From the NCBI RefSeq assembly GCF_008386395.1, contig NZ_CP043761.1, positions 2,914,001-2,978,000 on the forward strand: a stretch of 64,000 bases of DNA, written 5' to 3'. Made by a program: the position numbers and the translations under genes. This document shows positions 43,901-49,100 of this stretch, piece by piece; position 1 is the stretch's first letter; the number at the start of each line of letters is the position of its first letter. Below the pieces are notes generated by a model. That model searched no databases. It worked only from the letters and a program-made list of their open reading frames with translations, and was not told where the DNA came from. Source of the DNA: Paenibacillus sp. 37. GTDB taxonomy: Bacteria > Bacillota > Bacilli > Paenibacillales > Paenibacillaceae.

Positions 43901-46000
43901 CCCGAGCTTATAAGTTATGAGATATACCGACAAGGCCAGCAGGCTGAGGGGAAACGTCATGTATACAGTCAAGGACAGTTGGGATGGAATGAAAAGACTG
44001 AAATGGCTCCAATTCATGATCTGAACGAACTCATGACTGCATGCAGCCGATCGACTTGGACGGGTGAAGATTGTTACAAGGCATTTAGGCAAGCTGGTAT
44101 CCAGTACGGACCTGCATTTGAGGGAATACAGCAATTGTTCATCGGTGAAAGGGAAGTTTTGGCCCAACTGAAGCTACCTGAGCATTTGTTGCCGGAAATG
44201 AACTCACATGTCCTTCATCCCTGTATATTGGACTCCGCGTTGCAGGCCTCTATTGGCATGATGCTGGAGCAACCTGATGTGGATGGGAAAAAGGCGGGAC
44301 ATGGTTCAGGTGAACCACAGCCTTCGGTTCCTTTTGCGTTGAAGAAAGTCCAGATCTACAAAGCTTGTGCTCAGGACATGTGGGCATGGGTGCGCTACAG
44401 CTCCGATTCCAGTTCGGATGGGAAAGGAATGACGCTTGATATGGATTTGTTTGATCAAAAAGGAGATGTCTGTGTTCGTTTAATTGGCTTTTCCTCCAGA
44501 CAGCTTCCCGATCCAAAATCCACAGCGCCAGGTGCTGACACACCCGCTCAGTCTGAAATGCTGCTGTTAAAGCCGTACTGGCGGGAGATGGAGGTGGAGG
44601 TGGAAGGAGCAGGTCGGAGCCGGAAGACTCCAGACGCTGAGCATATCGTTATTTTATGTGGTGCATTCGCTTGCAGGTTGAGTGAGATGGAGCTTGAATT
44701 TCCGTCAGCATCGTTTATACCGATTGGGTTGGATCAGGGAATGGCCACTGCCGAAAAGTGGTTTGAGGATGGTGCCTTGCAGGTGTTTGGTACACTTCAA
44801 ACGATACTGTCCAGTGAATCGAATAAACCGCGGATTATACAGGCCGTTGTGCCTAATGATGGAGAGCAGCGTTTGTATGCTGCGCTGTCAGGTATGTTGC
44901 AAACTATTAAACTCGAGTATCCGGCTGTTGCAGGACAGTTGATCGAAATGGACGAACAGTTGGACAACGCAGATATTTTACAGCAATTGAAGTTGGACGT
45001 TTGCGAGCCTAAAGATAGCTGGATTCGTTATACGGGTCGTCGACGGGAATGGGCAGACTGGCAAGAGATTGATCCGTCCACTGTTCTTGAACAACGGTTT
45101 TGGCGTGATCATGGTGTTTACCTCATTACAGGCGGTATGGGAGGGATTGGCCTTGTATTTGCGCAAGAGATCGCTACTCAGGCCAAGCATCCAACGCTTG
45201 TTCTCGTGGGCAGATCACCGATGGATGGTCTCATGGAACAATCCCTTGAAGTATTGCGAGAGCAGGGGGCACGGGTGGACTATTTGCAGGTTGATGTAGC
45301 GGATGGTGAAGCCGTGGAGAACCTTGTTGATAGCATCAAACAAGTCTATGGCGCTATCCACGGCGTTATTCATGGAGCAGGATTAATCAGAGACAGCTTG
45401 TTTCTTGCCAAGACAGAGGAAGAATGGCGTGAGGTTATGAAACCCAAAGTGGCGGGCACTATACACCTGGATCGTTCTACACAGCAGGAAGCCTTGGATT
45501 TCTTCATCCTGTTCTCCTCTGGAACTGCCGTGCTCGGCAATATGGGGCAGAGTGATTACGCTACAGCCAATGCATTCATGGACCTATACGCAACATACCG
45601 GGAAACGATGGTGAGTCAGGGCAAACGAAGCGGCAGGACACTGTCCGTAAACTGGCCATTATGGGAAAATGGCGGCATGAAGGTGGACGCATCTGTCAAA
45701 CAAATGATGTGGCGGCAAATGGGAATGAGACCCCTGCATTCGAGTCAGGGAATAAAGGCATTAACCCTTGCACTATCATCCGGTTCTTCCAGAGTGATGG
45801 TCATGGCAGGGAACCCTGAACGAATTCGGGACAAGATCAGAACTGTAAAATCACAAACACTAGATATTTCCTCTCCAATGTATACAGCTTCTCCCAAAGG
45901 GGAAAAGCACAGGGACGACCTCTATTCGGAACTGGTGGATCGTGTTCTGGACGGGGAACTAACGGAAGCGCAATTTGTTGAAGCGTTCATGAAGGAATAG
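25925..46000 (+). CDS. Trans-AT polyketide synthase subunit D, 6691 aa
   Basis: Giant PKS subunit from ATG 25925. Domain order with approximate residues: cMT 1-378; ACP 416-502 (Ser454); ER 571-900; KS 931-1347 (Cys1091); DH 1541-1860; KR 1867-2305; carrier 2349-2422 with Pro2383 instead of Ser; ACP 2450-2532 (Ser2486); KS 2610-3035 (Cys2773); degenerate DH 3236-3530; ACP 3597-3684 (Ser3637); KS 3740-4145 (Cys3894); degenerate DH 4340-4637; KR 4657-5122; ACP 5158-5245 (Ser5196); KS 5296-5705 (Cys5450); DH 5894-6195; KR 6211-6645; and a short tail to 6691 with a helical motif probably used for docking. It finishes W5, holds W6, W7 and W8, and opens W9, whose ACP is on subunit E. Three large stretches duplicate other parts of the cluster (R1b, R2b, R3a/R3b). 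The stop TAG is 10 nt before the gene E start. Confidence 0.94.
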   Translation: MDDQVYIPITKHIPEGLRSETDQLHGWLVALLSAELKAMGLFEKSYSSTREWLEKNGIPVLFHRWMEETLAVLAKEDGNSAAGGQTATTFENVWQKWDEVKQQWLQKGHLRSQVLLAETALKHLPDILRGHKQATDVLFPNSSMTLVEGIYQNNPIADYFNEVLGSQLITIIEEKRKKNATIRLRIIEFGAGTGGTSTPVLDMLRPYAQHIEEYCYTDISSSFLLQAEQRYGNEHSYLTYRKIDVTKQLKGQSINEAVYDIAIAANVLHATPNIRQTLRHIKAALKKQGHLLLNEITDNTLFAHITFGLLEGWWLYEDEALRIPGCPGLTPNTWKKVLAKEGLRNVRFPALNAEEWGQQIVVSQSDGIIIHELEQSPASHSVQTQTKAIPEVEWKPSPSLVTGTGNIQPTADIPDHLIRDHMITVIRDSIETSLKMSQDRIDNHQSFSEYGVDSIVAVNLVNLINEQCGIVMQTTVLFDHNTVHALSKHMLEQYRQEIVASMLPAPAVTSPQRKDEQVSIMDISSDNHTAEKSAVHRNEDRLPVRDERTNPNSTWTSTRVDNVKLGSGSEGVYYRLLLEKPGEPEELQLIRDQSRSLQPNEVQIAVHAFSLNFGDLLCVKGLYPTMPLYPFTPGFEVSGVVVQTGSEVTDLRRGDEVVGMMGEQMGGHANMVICPAAHVVPKPKRLTFEEACSLPAVTMTMLDVFHKAKPQPGEKILIQTAAGGTGLIAVQLAQHYGLEIYATAGSDVKLNYLQQQGVHHTIQYVEQDFAEEIHRLTNGQGVDMVINTLSGDAIQKGMACLAPGGRYIEIAMTALKSAKNIDLSLLSNNQAFFSVDLRRMAFRDPSIIRTYMKEMAILIDQNIIRPTIYATYPFQQVKEAYKAMGNRSNIGKIVVHIPEEERFKPDSVKPWEQNVVVEEATMNQETLPVRDEIAIVGISGRFAQSRNPEELWQHLQAGHDLIGEVKRWDLDAYYADQQSYCRHGSFIEDFDRFDPLFFNISGVEATYMDPQQRIFLEESWKALEDAGYAGKKAEGLQCGVYVGCSGMDYQSIFGHEAPPQAFWGNANSIVPARIAYYLNLHGPAITVDTACSSSLVAIHLACQGLWSGETNMAVAGGVFIQSTPGFYLASNRAGMLSPTGRCHTFDEAADGFVPGEGAGVVILKRLSEALDDGDQIYGVIRGSGINQDGSTNGITAPSAKSQERLEQNVYETFNINPEHIQLVEAHGTGTRLGDPIEFNALTQAFRKHTDQKQFCAIGSVKSNIGHTATAAGVAGLFKIMLGMRHQKIAPSIHFHQPNSQIALNESPFYIPTATMEWKAGSSGRRCAAISSFGFSGTNAHMVIEEGPLRSRPSEPMPGYLIALSARTAEQLRQQVEQLTAYGRQLPELDCGNLSYTLLLGRKHMDFRLACVARSLNEAITLLQRWLGKGSAPQVRVSQGTPDTSREHSSLQRYGNECLRSCRKTTHASEYLEQLGTAADLYIQGYELDYDLLFERGHYRTISLPTYPFARERYWVEPEEMNDSALAEKPTTVKPLNESILLHSMLHHNRSDLLRGQWYSSQFNGREPFLSDHVVQGHKLLPAVVQLEMAQAAAAYAANWPPRTHSLLLRHVMWSRPLIVGEEPVEVHLALEAEADGSLSYEISAASSTESAIESGEAVYSQGRVSIGRPLAEAVQSLDLQAVRSRCTQGQASGEVCYETFRKLGLEYGPSHQAIVELHWGADEALAQLRLPHALFEGQADTVLHPGMVDGALQATIALLAGDEIAAALRSTPLKGEVNLEGAALGSTGERYGNQPASAPLPFALEEAEVMAPCQAQMWVVVRVRPDPAASSAAEVRVRKLDLELCDSEGQVCIRLRGITSRVPESREGVLLVQPEWQELPQRALTPGVPAVEPAVLLCDWAPQGFANADADLPWEQMVLTGALEARYGQAVQAVLHHIQQQLSKQRSGGMALQIVIAGDEEGRRFAGLSGLLRTVRLEHPGCLAQLVEVQPETAAAVLAEQLHQCALHAKETHLRWEADGLKRAGWKDVDMDEHLIRNVHAEAEMEPKTKTGFPLLSPWRDEGVYVITGGAGGLGRIWAQEIAAQTEGSTLILTGRSPAMPETVQREMAQLPARVLYEMVDVTNREAVDALFRRLRQQYGRVNGVLHCAGEIRDSLIRYKTEADWQAVLAPKVNGTRNLEEVIGTEALDVLLLFSSGAAVTGNAGQGDYAAANGYMDAYAVSRNARMKRGECQGRTLSINWPLWEEGGMQLEEEGKARLWKQHGLRPMGTASGVKALYQAWASGSSQVAVAEGNLLVLRRSLLEPGDSWSGQPIEPVKADKLEPVSEWLPTHTETPQVASQTSQAGSAAELEAVLTLEVAALLNVAEQEIDPDIDWSEYGLDPVQWSELSRRLLTRHGWDISAETLLEHLNMSQTIRHVTGQIHPLGKERMDLDMNEEKHDLAQKNDADLRVKTVLFLQERLARVIGLPTSRIDADTAMDRYGIDSLLIMQMTTHLEEQFGLLPKTLFFEYQTLRALSEYFLEHHHEQLRLIVGGERSKESVSISPTSVAVQKPKIEDVNSKGILRQKRTLKNQQATNPESKNAAPMNSLNSINPTESSIQVQEKEEKQDIAIIGVAGRYPGARNIHEFWENLRSGTDSITEIPPERWDQEQVYDPAPGTPGKTYGRWGGFLDGVDEFDPLFFQISPREAEMMDPQERLFMQCVYETLEDAGYTRERLAADIVGVYVGVMYEEYQLYGAESSIALSGNPASIANRVSYFCNFRGPSLAVDTMCSSSLTSIHLACQSLRQNECQVAVAGGVNVSVHPNKYIMLSQGRFLSSKGRCESFGEGGDGYVPGEGVGAVLLKPLARAVADGDRIYGVIKGSALNHGGKTNGYTVPNPNAQADVIGRALREAGVDPRTISYVEAHGTGTSLGDPIEIAGLSKAFQQEPSEETYCAIGSAKSNIGHAESAAGIAGVTKVLLQLQHGELAPSLHVQQTNPHIDFSQTPFRVQRELDVWARPRVDGQNVPRRAGISSFGAGGANAHLILEEYREPELGQEQANEQHEKSEKNEVPGMVVLSARNEERLVVQARQLRDTLRIGQSSWSVREIAYTLQTGREAMEARLGVLAQTVDELLAKLDSYVEQAGQAEPVGKGSQYYQGHVKQGQDNPGWLTDEEDMKENVKRWLSQGRYEHVLDAWTRGAVIQWMELYGDNRQQHPRRISLPSYPFARNRYWAPMKLEVASSNSNVIGSNGPAMLHPLVHSNTSDLHEQRYSSLFTMDSPMLMEIHEEQTAKLLPDLLHLEIAYAAMELAIPDHHDPEESELSIQLQDVIWDSSIYVSDQTLPLHVSLQSEPHLTVGYVIYGEHAGGLQPIYSSGMARKVASEFTASDALEIGSIDELDTVELDSSITAFANHASKPLLSSSPYAVERIYAGEGHILIKFEHATDVLSVPSVYKLPVDAIQLAVYGGLGWTEIENEANQQLDMSASRPVYIQSLQRLDAIGASNISWARVDRRERMNGAPGLEVLDIRLYSSEGRIVLKIQGLEAGFTAISPEAESEGMVVHSDTASTSTSTSTSTGAFALDSSFSKSEKETVILSKEASSALMVSRRRPELLGLTTSECVRWELRELAGQTLKIPRELIDGNENLAEYGFDSISLTEYATVLNQHFGVDLAPSIFFDHTTLYELAHYLEREFEQAITDQYADHEIQTEEKHTEQAAPIKSKAAQHRAKARKSKAQRQASGKYWRLGDTRRMQTADEPVAIIGISGRFPEARNVDEMWSILVNGQTAVKSVPSDRFTSSKKDAWKCGLVPGVREFDPRFFEISPREAESMDPRQRLLLQESWRALEDAAYGKRQLSSGRVGMFVGVENNEYLQFVGLDGPLTSNHNAILAARLAYLLDLNGPNMAINTACSSGLAAVHQACASLRAGECDTALAAGVSLLLTEQGFEAMSQAGMLSEDGRCYAFDQRANGMVPGEAIAVVVLKTLSQAEADGDSIYGVIRGSGMNYDGKTNGITAPSGVAQTALMNEVYTRYGIRAENMQYIVTHGTGTRLGDPVEINALQEAYKTRNMEPGSCALTSVKTNLGHTLAASGVVSLISLVQAMRHETIPASLHCEEESEYIRWSEGPFYVNKSNRSWPRTEQARLGAVSAFGMSGTNVHVVVESYEGNRQKQMAGNAAPYYLLALSAKTEAALQRKVEDMIAVLEREEMPDLATISYTLLEGRQHFRHRCAVVVQSRADAVHVWKQFGTKENNGKMFRGTVGREFIEQRIVREHGHELLHQLQHETQVPSTGAYRDILHVLADLYCQGYALDWVNMYGEAAPGRIHLPSYPFAQEEYWVTPSSAATVQMNEQHHTAKLHPLIHRNTSTLREQRYSSIFTLEDPLLHEPMESGYKCLPDAAHVEMVRAAVSCALKGADGMNQAPVHMKLFDHQWVNPMVVTEEALEVHLVIIPQSDQSLIYEIFSERDEGDEELWGRGRIEYELLEFVRPPMDVQSITERCTQVELRNLSSEGICSSIVCCYTGENEVLIKLSPNRNDQDRALLITPKSLTEAVSLAANIFQTRTGAAADYRNKTIPVSEVGDSLVHEIGESLTHEVQSQRHTWLSMESMEFSADHLQHPLWMWIRELDSGLDVTFYDAKEQVVAHMAGLQVQKNLMTKDVPEDMERKEIGREVADDNLLMAFEEIWEESEPELHHEENPQTMLCVLSRQENQERFVSRMKHHNPEIQLVFIDPGLWENETDTVHLAKYREALQEISQQYGNVDTVLYLSALEEPLLLQDTKPILLLLQALAAEKIKPGRILLAGEYRTGIERCYLDAWIGFERSLGLVMPHTKLQVISSDVQSINEVNWQWWSERLWQELRSNQRCSVRYEHQQRKVSRIRSIPPVEHYKQGTEYVLPGKTYLITGGLGGIGLAFARAWAPLGVNLVLMARSSLDSVKQQRIDELTEAGSQVMYVQTDVAVLEQVEEAVRTVKRRFGEIHGLIHAAGIESRVSVLDKSAADFERVLAPKIRGTMALDKALGNEPLEFRSYFSSSSAILGDFGSCDYAVANRFQMAYAQEQHRTGPIHTVSINWPLWREGGMGTAEKNASAMYLKTSGQRFLEKDEGLALFPKILNEPYAHQLVMAGKPERIYRFLGVEFTPDGADSMPQPSHGVRNPVFTNPSVKRRVRMELRGKTVAECAQWELGEIASELLKIPHEELDPQANLAEFGFDSISLTEYAARLSHHYGAEVTPSIFFGHSTLKGLAEYLENEHRDVLIGMYEEREVVTDMKSDVADRGYRSERSGRWAGGKSFPASDLRPTARNLDKMDQFTEPVAIIGMSGRFPEARDVDEMWSMISQGKEAIKRAPEDRFSTRNGRGPWKCGLVPGVREFDPRFFEISPREAESMDPRQRLLLQESWRALEDAAYGKRQLSSGRVGMFVGVENNEYLQVVGLDGPLTSNHNAILAARLAYLLDLNGPNMAINTACSSGLAAVHQACTSLRTGECDTALAAGVSLLLTEQGLEAMSQAGMLSEDGRCYAFDQRANGMVPGEAIAVVVLKTLSQAEADGDSIYGVIRGSGMNYDGKTNGITAPSGVAQTALMNEVYTRYGIRAENMQYIVTHGTGTRLGDPVEINALQEAYKTRNMEPGSCALTSVKTNLGHTLAASGVVSLISLVQAMRHETIPASLHCEEKSEYIRWSEGPFYVNKSNRSWPRTEQARLGAVSAFGMSGTNVHVVVESYEGSRQKQTSGYAASYYLLALSAKTEEALQRKVEDMITALDREEEPDLTAISYTLLEGRQHFRHRCAVVVQSREDALYMLKQRGQSKSGVLFEGVVPRRFTGQKLLQEHGDEWIIKSTERSLSAEKQRDILHVLADLYAQGYDLNWGQMYGDVPPLRISLPTYPFAREEYWMASKEREQREEPPSRERSWTSLHPLVQQNTSDFTEQRFSSVFNGREFFLKDHIIHGVSVLPGVAQLEMARAALQLTVAGTRPVFLQNVVWISPVVMDGDAAIHNSIQVGIGLHPVTENPELISYEIYRQGQQAEGKRHVYSQGQLGWNEKTEMAPIHDLNELMTACSRSTWTGEDCYKAFRQAGIQYGPAFEGIQQLFIGEREVLAQLKLPEHLLPEMNSHVLHPCILDSALQASIGMMLEQPDVDGKKAGHGSGEPQPSVPFALKKVQIYKACAQDMWAWVRYSSDSSSDGKGMTLDMDLFDQKGDVCVRLIGFSSRQLPDPKSTAPGADTPAQSEMLLLKPYWREMEVEVEGAGRSRKTPDAEHIVILCGAFACRLSEMELEFPSASFIPIGLDQGMATAEKWFEDGALQVFGTLQTILSSESNKPRIIQAVVPNDGEQRLYAALSGMLQTIKLEYPAVAGQLIEMDEQLDNADILQQLKLDVCEPKDSWIRYTGRRREWADWQEIDPSTVLEQRFWRDHGVYLITGGMGGIGLVFAQEIATQAKHPTLVLVGRSPMDGLMEQSLEVLREQGARVDYLQVDVADGEAVENLVDSIKQVYGAIHGVIHGAGLIRDSLFLAKTEEEWREVMKPKVAGTIHLDRSTQQEALDFFILFSSGTAVLGNMGQSDYATANAFMDLYATYRETMVSQGKRSGRTLSVNWPLWENGGMKVDASVKQMMWRQMGMRPLHSSQGIKALTLALSSGSSRVMVMAGNPERIRDKIRTVKSQTLDISSPMYTASPKGEKHRDDLYSELVDRVLDGELTEAQFVEAFMKE
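28700..33520 (+). other. Module W6: KS-DH-KR-ACP0-ACP
   Basis: KS 28715-29965 (VDTACSSSL, Cys codon 29195-29197) is of the same type as the W4 KS (QGLWSGETNMAVAGGV), consistent with both taking alpha-methylated chains from cMT modules. Linker to about 30475. DH (30545-31505), KR (31523-32840) and the first carrier (32969-33190, YGLDPV, Pro codon 33071-33073) are almost identical to those of W2. The second ACP (33272-33520, Ser codon 33380-33382 in YGIDSL) is intact. Predicted outcome: alkene. Confidence 0.88.
30560..33150 (+). repeat. Repeat R1, copy b (DH-KR-ACP0 of W6)
   Basis: Near-identical partner of 8793-11398. It carries the same Ser-to-Pro carrier, so that substitution predates the duplication or was copied with it. 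This copy has one 18-nt NVDMDE-type unit where the gene B copy has two. Confidence 0.9.
33753..35535 (+). repeat. Repeat R2, copy b (KS and linker of W7)
   Basis: Partner of 21609-23400, with corresponding positions offset by 12144 over the KS. In gene D it lies about 600 nt after R1b, so a large part of W6-W7 is built from two near-identical pieces whose other copies sit in different subunits (gene B for R1, gene C for R2). Confidence 0.9.
36575..36604 (+). repeat. Hexanucleotide microsatellite, five AGTACA units
   Basis: Five AGTACA units encode Ser-Thr repeated five times in the flexible linker between the inactive DH and the ACP of W7. Because the unit is 6 nt, copy-number changes stay in frame and only alter linker length. 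Confidence 0.9.
37130..41665 (+). other. Module W8: KS-DH0-KR-ACP
   Basis: KS 37142-38360 (INTACSSGL, Cys codon 37604-37606; VTHGTGT, NLGH). Linker to about 38890. DH-like domain 38942-39835 is degenerate: the His position is Pro (PMESGYKCLP) and the second Asp motif is lost (PKSLTEA). KR 39893-41290 has LITGGLGGIG, Ser, Tyr codon 41009-41011 and Asn (DYAVAN). It lacks the Asp of B-type KRs (GIESRV), suggesting the opposite hydroxyl stereochemistry from W2, W6, W9 and W10. ACP 41396-41660, Ser codon 41510-41512. Predicted outcome: beta-hydroxyl. Confidence 0.84.
37290..38390 (+). repeat. Repeat R3, copy a (KS of W8)
   Basis: About 1.1 kb from the WKCGLVPG region through the end of the KS, nearly identical to 41958-43058 only 4.67 kb downstream in the same gene. 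The first 50 or so KS codons and the following linker are more diverged. Confidence 0.9.
41958..43058 (+). repeat. Repeat R3, copy b (KS of W9)
   Basis: Partner of 37290-38390 at a constant offset of 4668. Two near-identical 1.1 kb stretches within one gene could recombine and delete exactly one module in frame. Confidence 0.9.
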
Positions 46001-46110
46001 GAGTGATCGGATGAAAGACGACTTGTATCAAATATACAATGATATCAGAACACGTAAACTAAATCCGCAAGATGCTGCCAATCAACTAACCTCTTTAATG
46101 GCGCAAAATC
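45914..46110 (+). other. Putative docking helices at the D/E subunit junction
   Basis: The last 28 residues of subunit D (from DDLYSELVDRVLDGELT) and the first 35 of subunit E (from KDDLYQIYNDIRTRKLN) share a pattern: DDLY, about nine residues, a basic or acidic turn, LT or LN, then an amphipathic stretch. Such short helical motifs at subunit ends suggest a docking pair that brings the W9 ACP to its KS-DH-KR. Pairing is inferred from similarity and position only. Confidence 0.5.
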
Positions 46111-49100
46111 AACACAGCCAGACTTCCGGCGAGTCTCAGGAATCCGGGAATACGCTTCAGGCTAATACCGAGTTACATGAAAAGACACGCCGAATGTTGA
46201 CTAAGGCTGTAGCTGATCAATTGAAGGTACGACCGGAGGAAATTGAAGCCGATGTGGAGCTCAGTGAGTATGGATTTGATTCCATTATGTTAACCGAACT
46301 GAGCAACTCCCTGAACAAGAACTACAGACTGAATCTGACGCCGGCCGTTTTTTTTGAACATTCAACTTTAGCGCAATTTACAGACTATGCTTTGGAAACC
46401 TATGTTGATCAATTTGCAGAACTGTGGACATCTCCTGCCGAGGCAAGAGATGTCCAGAAAACACATATTTCATCTGAATCCACAATGAAGAACAGATTTA
46501 AGTCATCCGAGAATTTCGAAATGGCTCACCATGATGAGAACGCTGAGACTTCTGAGAATGCTGGAACTTCCGTAAATGATGAGAGCTTTCATAAAGCTCA
46601 GGAAAACGCCAAGCATGGAAACTCCCGTCTGATGAGAGATACCAGCCCGCGATCTCAGGAAAGCCAATCTCGAACCCTTCAGCGAGCAGATAAGGCGATA
46701 ACAACGTTTGAACCTGTTGCGATCGTAGGCATGACAGGAAGGTTTCCGATGGCAAAGGATACGGATGCGCTGTGGGAAAATTTAATCGAAGGAAGAGACT
46801 GTATCACCGAGATTCCATTGTCACGCTGGGATTGGAAGTCCATTTATGGAGATCCCCTAAAGGAATCGAATAAAACCAACATTAAATGGGGCGGATTTAT
46901 AGATGGGGTGGATGAATTCGATCCTTCATTTTTTGGCATCTCCCCGCGGGAAGCGGAACTTATGGACCCACAGCAGCGTCTGCTAATGCTCTATGTATGG
47001 AAGACCATTGAGGATGCGGGCTATGCTGCTCAAAGCTTGTCTGGAAGTAACCTGGGTATATTCGTAGGCACCTCCGGAACGGGATACAGCAGTCTGATTT
47101 CCCGTTCCGGAATGGCTATTGAGGGGTATAGCTCAACCGGAATTGTTCCATCCGTAGGACCTAATCGAATGAGCTATTTTCTGAATGTACATGGTCCAAG
47201 TGAACCGATAGAGACGGCTTGTTCAAGCTCGCTAGTTGCCATCCACCGTGCAGTAACAGCGATGAGAAATGGGGATTGTGATGCAGCCATCGTTGGCGGT
47301 ATTAATACCATCCTGACCCCGGAAGGACATATCAGCTTTAACCGTGCTGGGATGCTGAGTGAAGACGGACGTTGCAAAACCTTTTCCGAACAGGCTGATG
47401 GGTATGTTCGCGGTGAAGGTGTCGGCATGCTGATGCTAAAGCGGGTGAAAGATGCAGAACAAGCGGGAGATCACATCTATGGACTGATTCGGGGTACAAG
47501 CCAGAACCATGGTGGACGGGCTAACTCCTTAACGGCACCCAATCCAAAAGCACAGGCTGACCTATTGATCCAGGCCTATCGCAAAGCCGATATTGATCCA
47601 AGAACCGTCGGTTATATCGAAATCCATGGAACGGGGACACCTCTGGGTGACCCCATTGAAGTGAACGGGCTGAAGGCCGCTTTTAAAGAGCTGGCTCGTC
47701 AATCAGGAGATGAACCGCTTGGAACACCGCATTGCGGTTTGGGTTCTGTAAAGTCTCATATTGGACACCTTGAGATGGCTGCTGGTGTGGCGGGTGTCAT
47801 GAAGGTATTGCTTCAGATGAAGCATCGTAAGCTCGTGCCAGGCTTGCATCTGGATCATATTAACCCCTATGTCCAATTGGACAACAGCCCGTTTTATATT
47901 GTGCGGGAAACAAGAGAGTGGGCTGTCCCGAGAGATAGCTATGGCAGGGAAATGCCTAGACGTGCGGGCGTGAGCTCCTTTGGTTTTGGCGGCGTGAACG
48001 CACATATCATTTTGGAAGAGTATATTCCGAATCGGGAGAATCATGAAAAAAATACAACAGCAATCCCCGGACAGCACCCTGCGATCGTAGTGTTGTCGGC
48101 CAGAAACGAAGCACGATTGCGTGAACAAGTGAATCAATTGCTTCTGGCCTTGCGTGAAGGAAAGTATGCAGAGAACGATTTGGCTAATATGGCCTATACG
48201 TTACAGATCGGACGCGAGCCTATGGAGGAGCGATTGGCACTGATTGTGGGAACTATGGCTGAATTGGAGACTGGCCTGACACATTACATGCATGAAGGAA
48301 CAGTCACAGGTCATGACGGGATTGAAATCTACAGAGGGCAAGCCAAACGCAAGGATACACTCCTGTCACTAACAGAAGATGAGGAAATGCAGGATCTGGT
48401 CCATAAGTGGTACCTGCGTGGCAAGCTGGGCAAAGTCGCAGAGATCTGGACAAAAGGGTTCATTGTCCAATGGTCAGCCCTGTATGATGGGAAGAAACCA
48501 GCCAGAATCAGTCTGCCAACGTATCCGTTTGCCCAAGAGAAGTATTGGGTTCCTATCCCGGATTCCCGAATGCCGCGGCCATTCGAAGATGAATATTCGA
48601 ACTGGGCAGGGGTTCTGCATCCCCTTGTACACAGTAACATTTCCAATTTATACTCACAGCGCTATGGCTCTATTTTTACTGGAACCGAGTCATTTTTGCA
48701 AACTTCTGCTACATCGGACAAACGGACTTTTCCCGATGTAGCCTGTATGGAAATGGCTCGTGTGGCGGCGCAGCATGCCATGGAGTCATCAGACGGGGAT
48801 GGGCAATCGGTGATGGAGCTCAGATTATCCGATGTGAGGTGGGTGCAACATGACACAAACACCCTGAACACGGAGTTTCCATTACAGATTAAAATTGAGA
48901 TTTACCCTGAAGAAGATCAGGAAGAACTTTTTTTCGAAATCAGCAGTGCAGGCAACAACAAGGGACGGCAGTTATTAACGTCGGGAAGAGTCTCCAGACT
49001 GGAAAGCTCTGCCTATGACCTAACAAGGTTTGACTTGCAAGCTGTACGTAAACGGTGTGAGTTGGATTCCAACCCAGCTACATCGGATGCAGATAATGCA

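Larger units (their letters stand above)
41800..46440 (+). other. Module W9: KS-DH-KR // ACP, split over genes D and E
   Basis: KS 41810-43040 (Cys codon 42272-42274), linker to about 43555, DH 43604-44510 with both motifs (HIIHGVSVLP, LDSALQ) and KR 44555-45860 (LITGGMGGIG; Ser, Tyr and Asn in DYATAN; B-type Asp in LIRDSL) lie on subunit D. Its ACP (46179-46440, Ser codon 46281-46283 in YGFDSI) opens subunit E. An intact DH and KR predict an alkene, but the next KS (W10) is of the same type as W11, which follows a hydroxyl-forming module, so a retained hydroxyl cannot be excluded. Confidence 0.82.
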
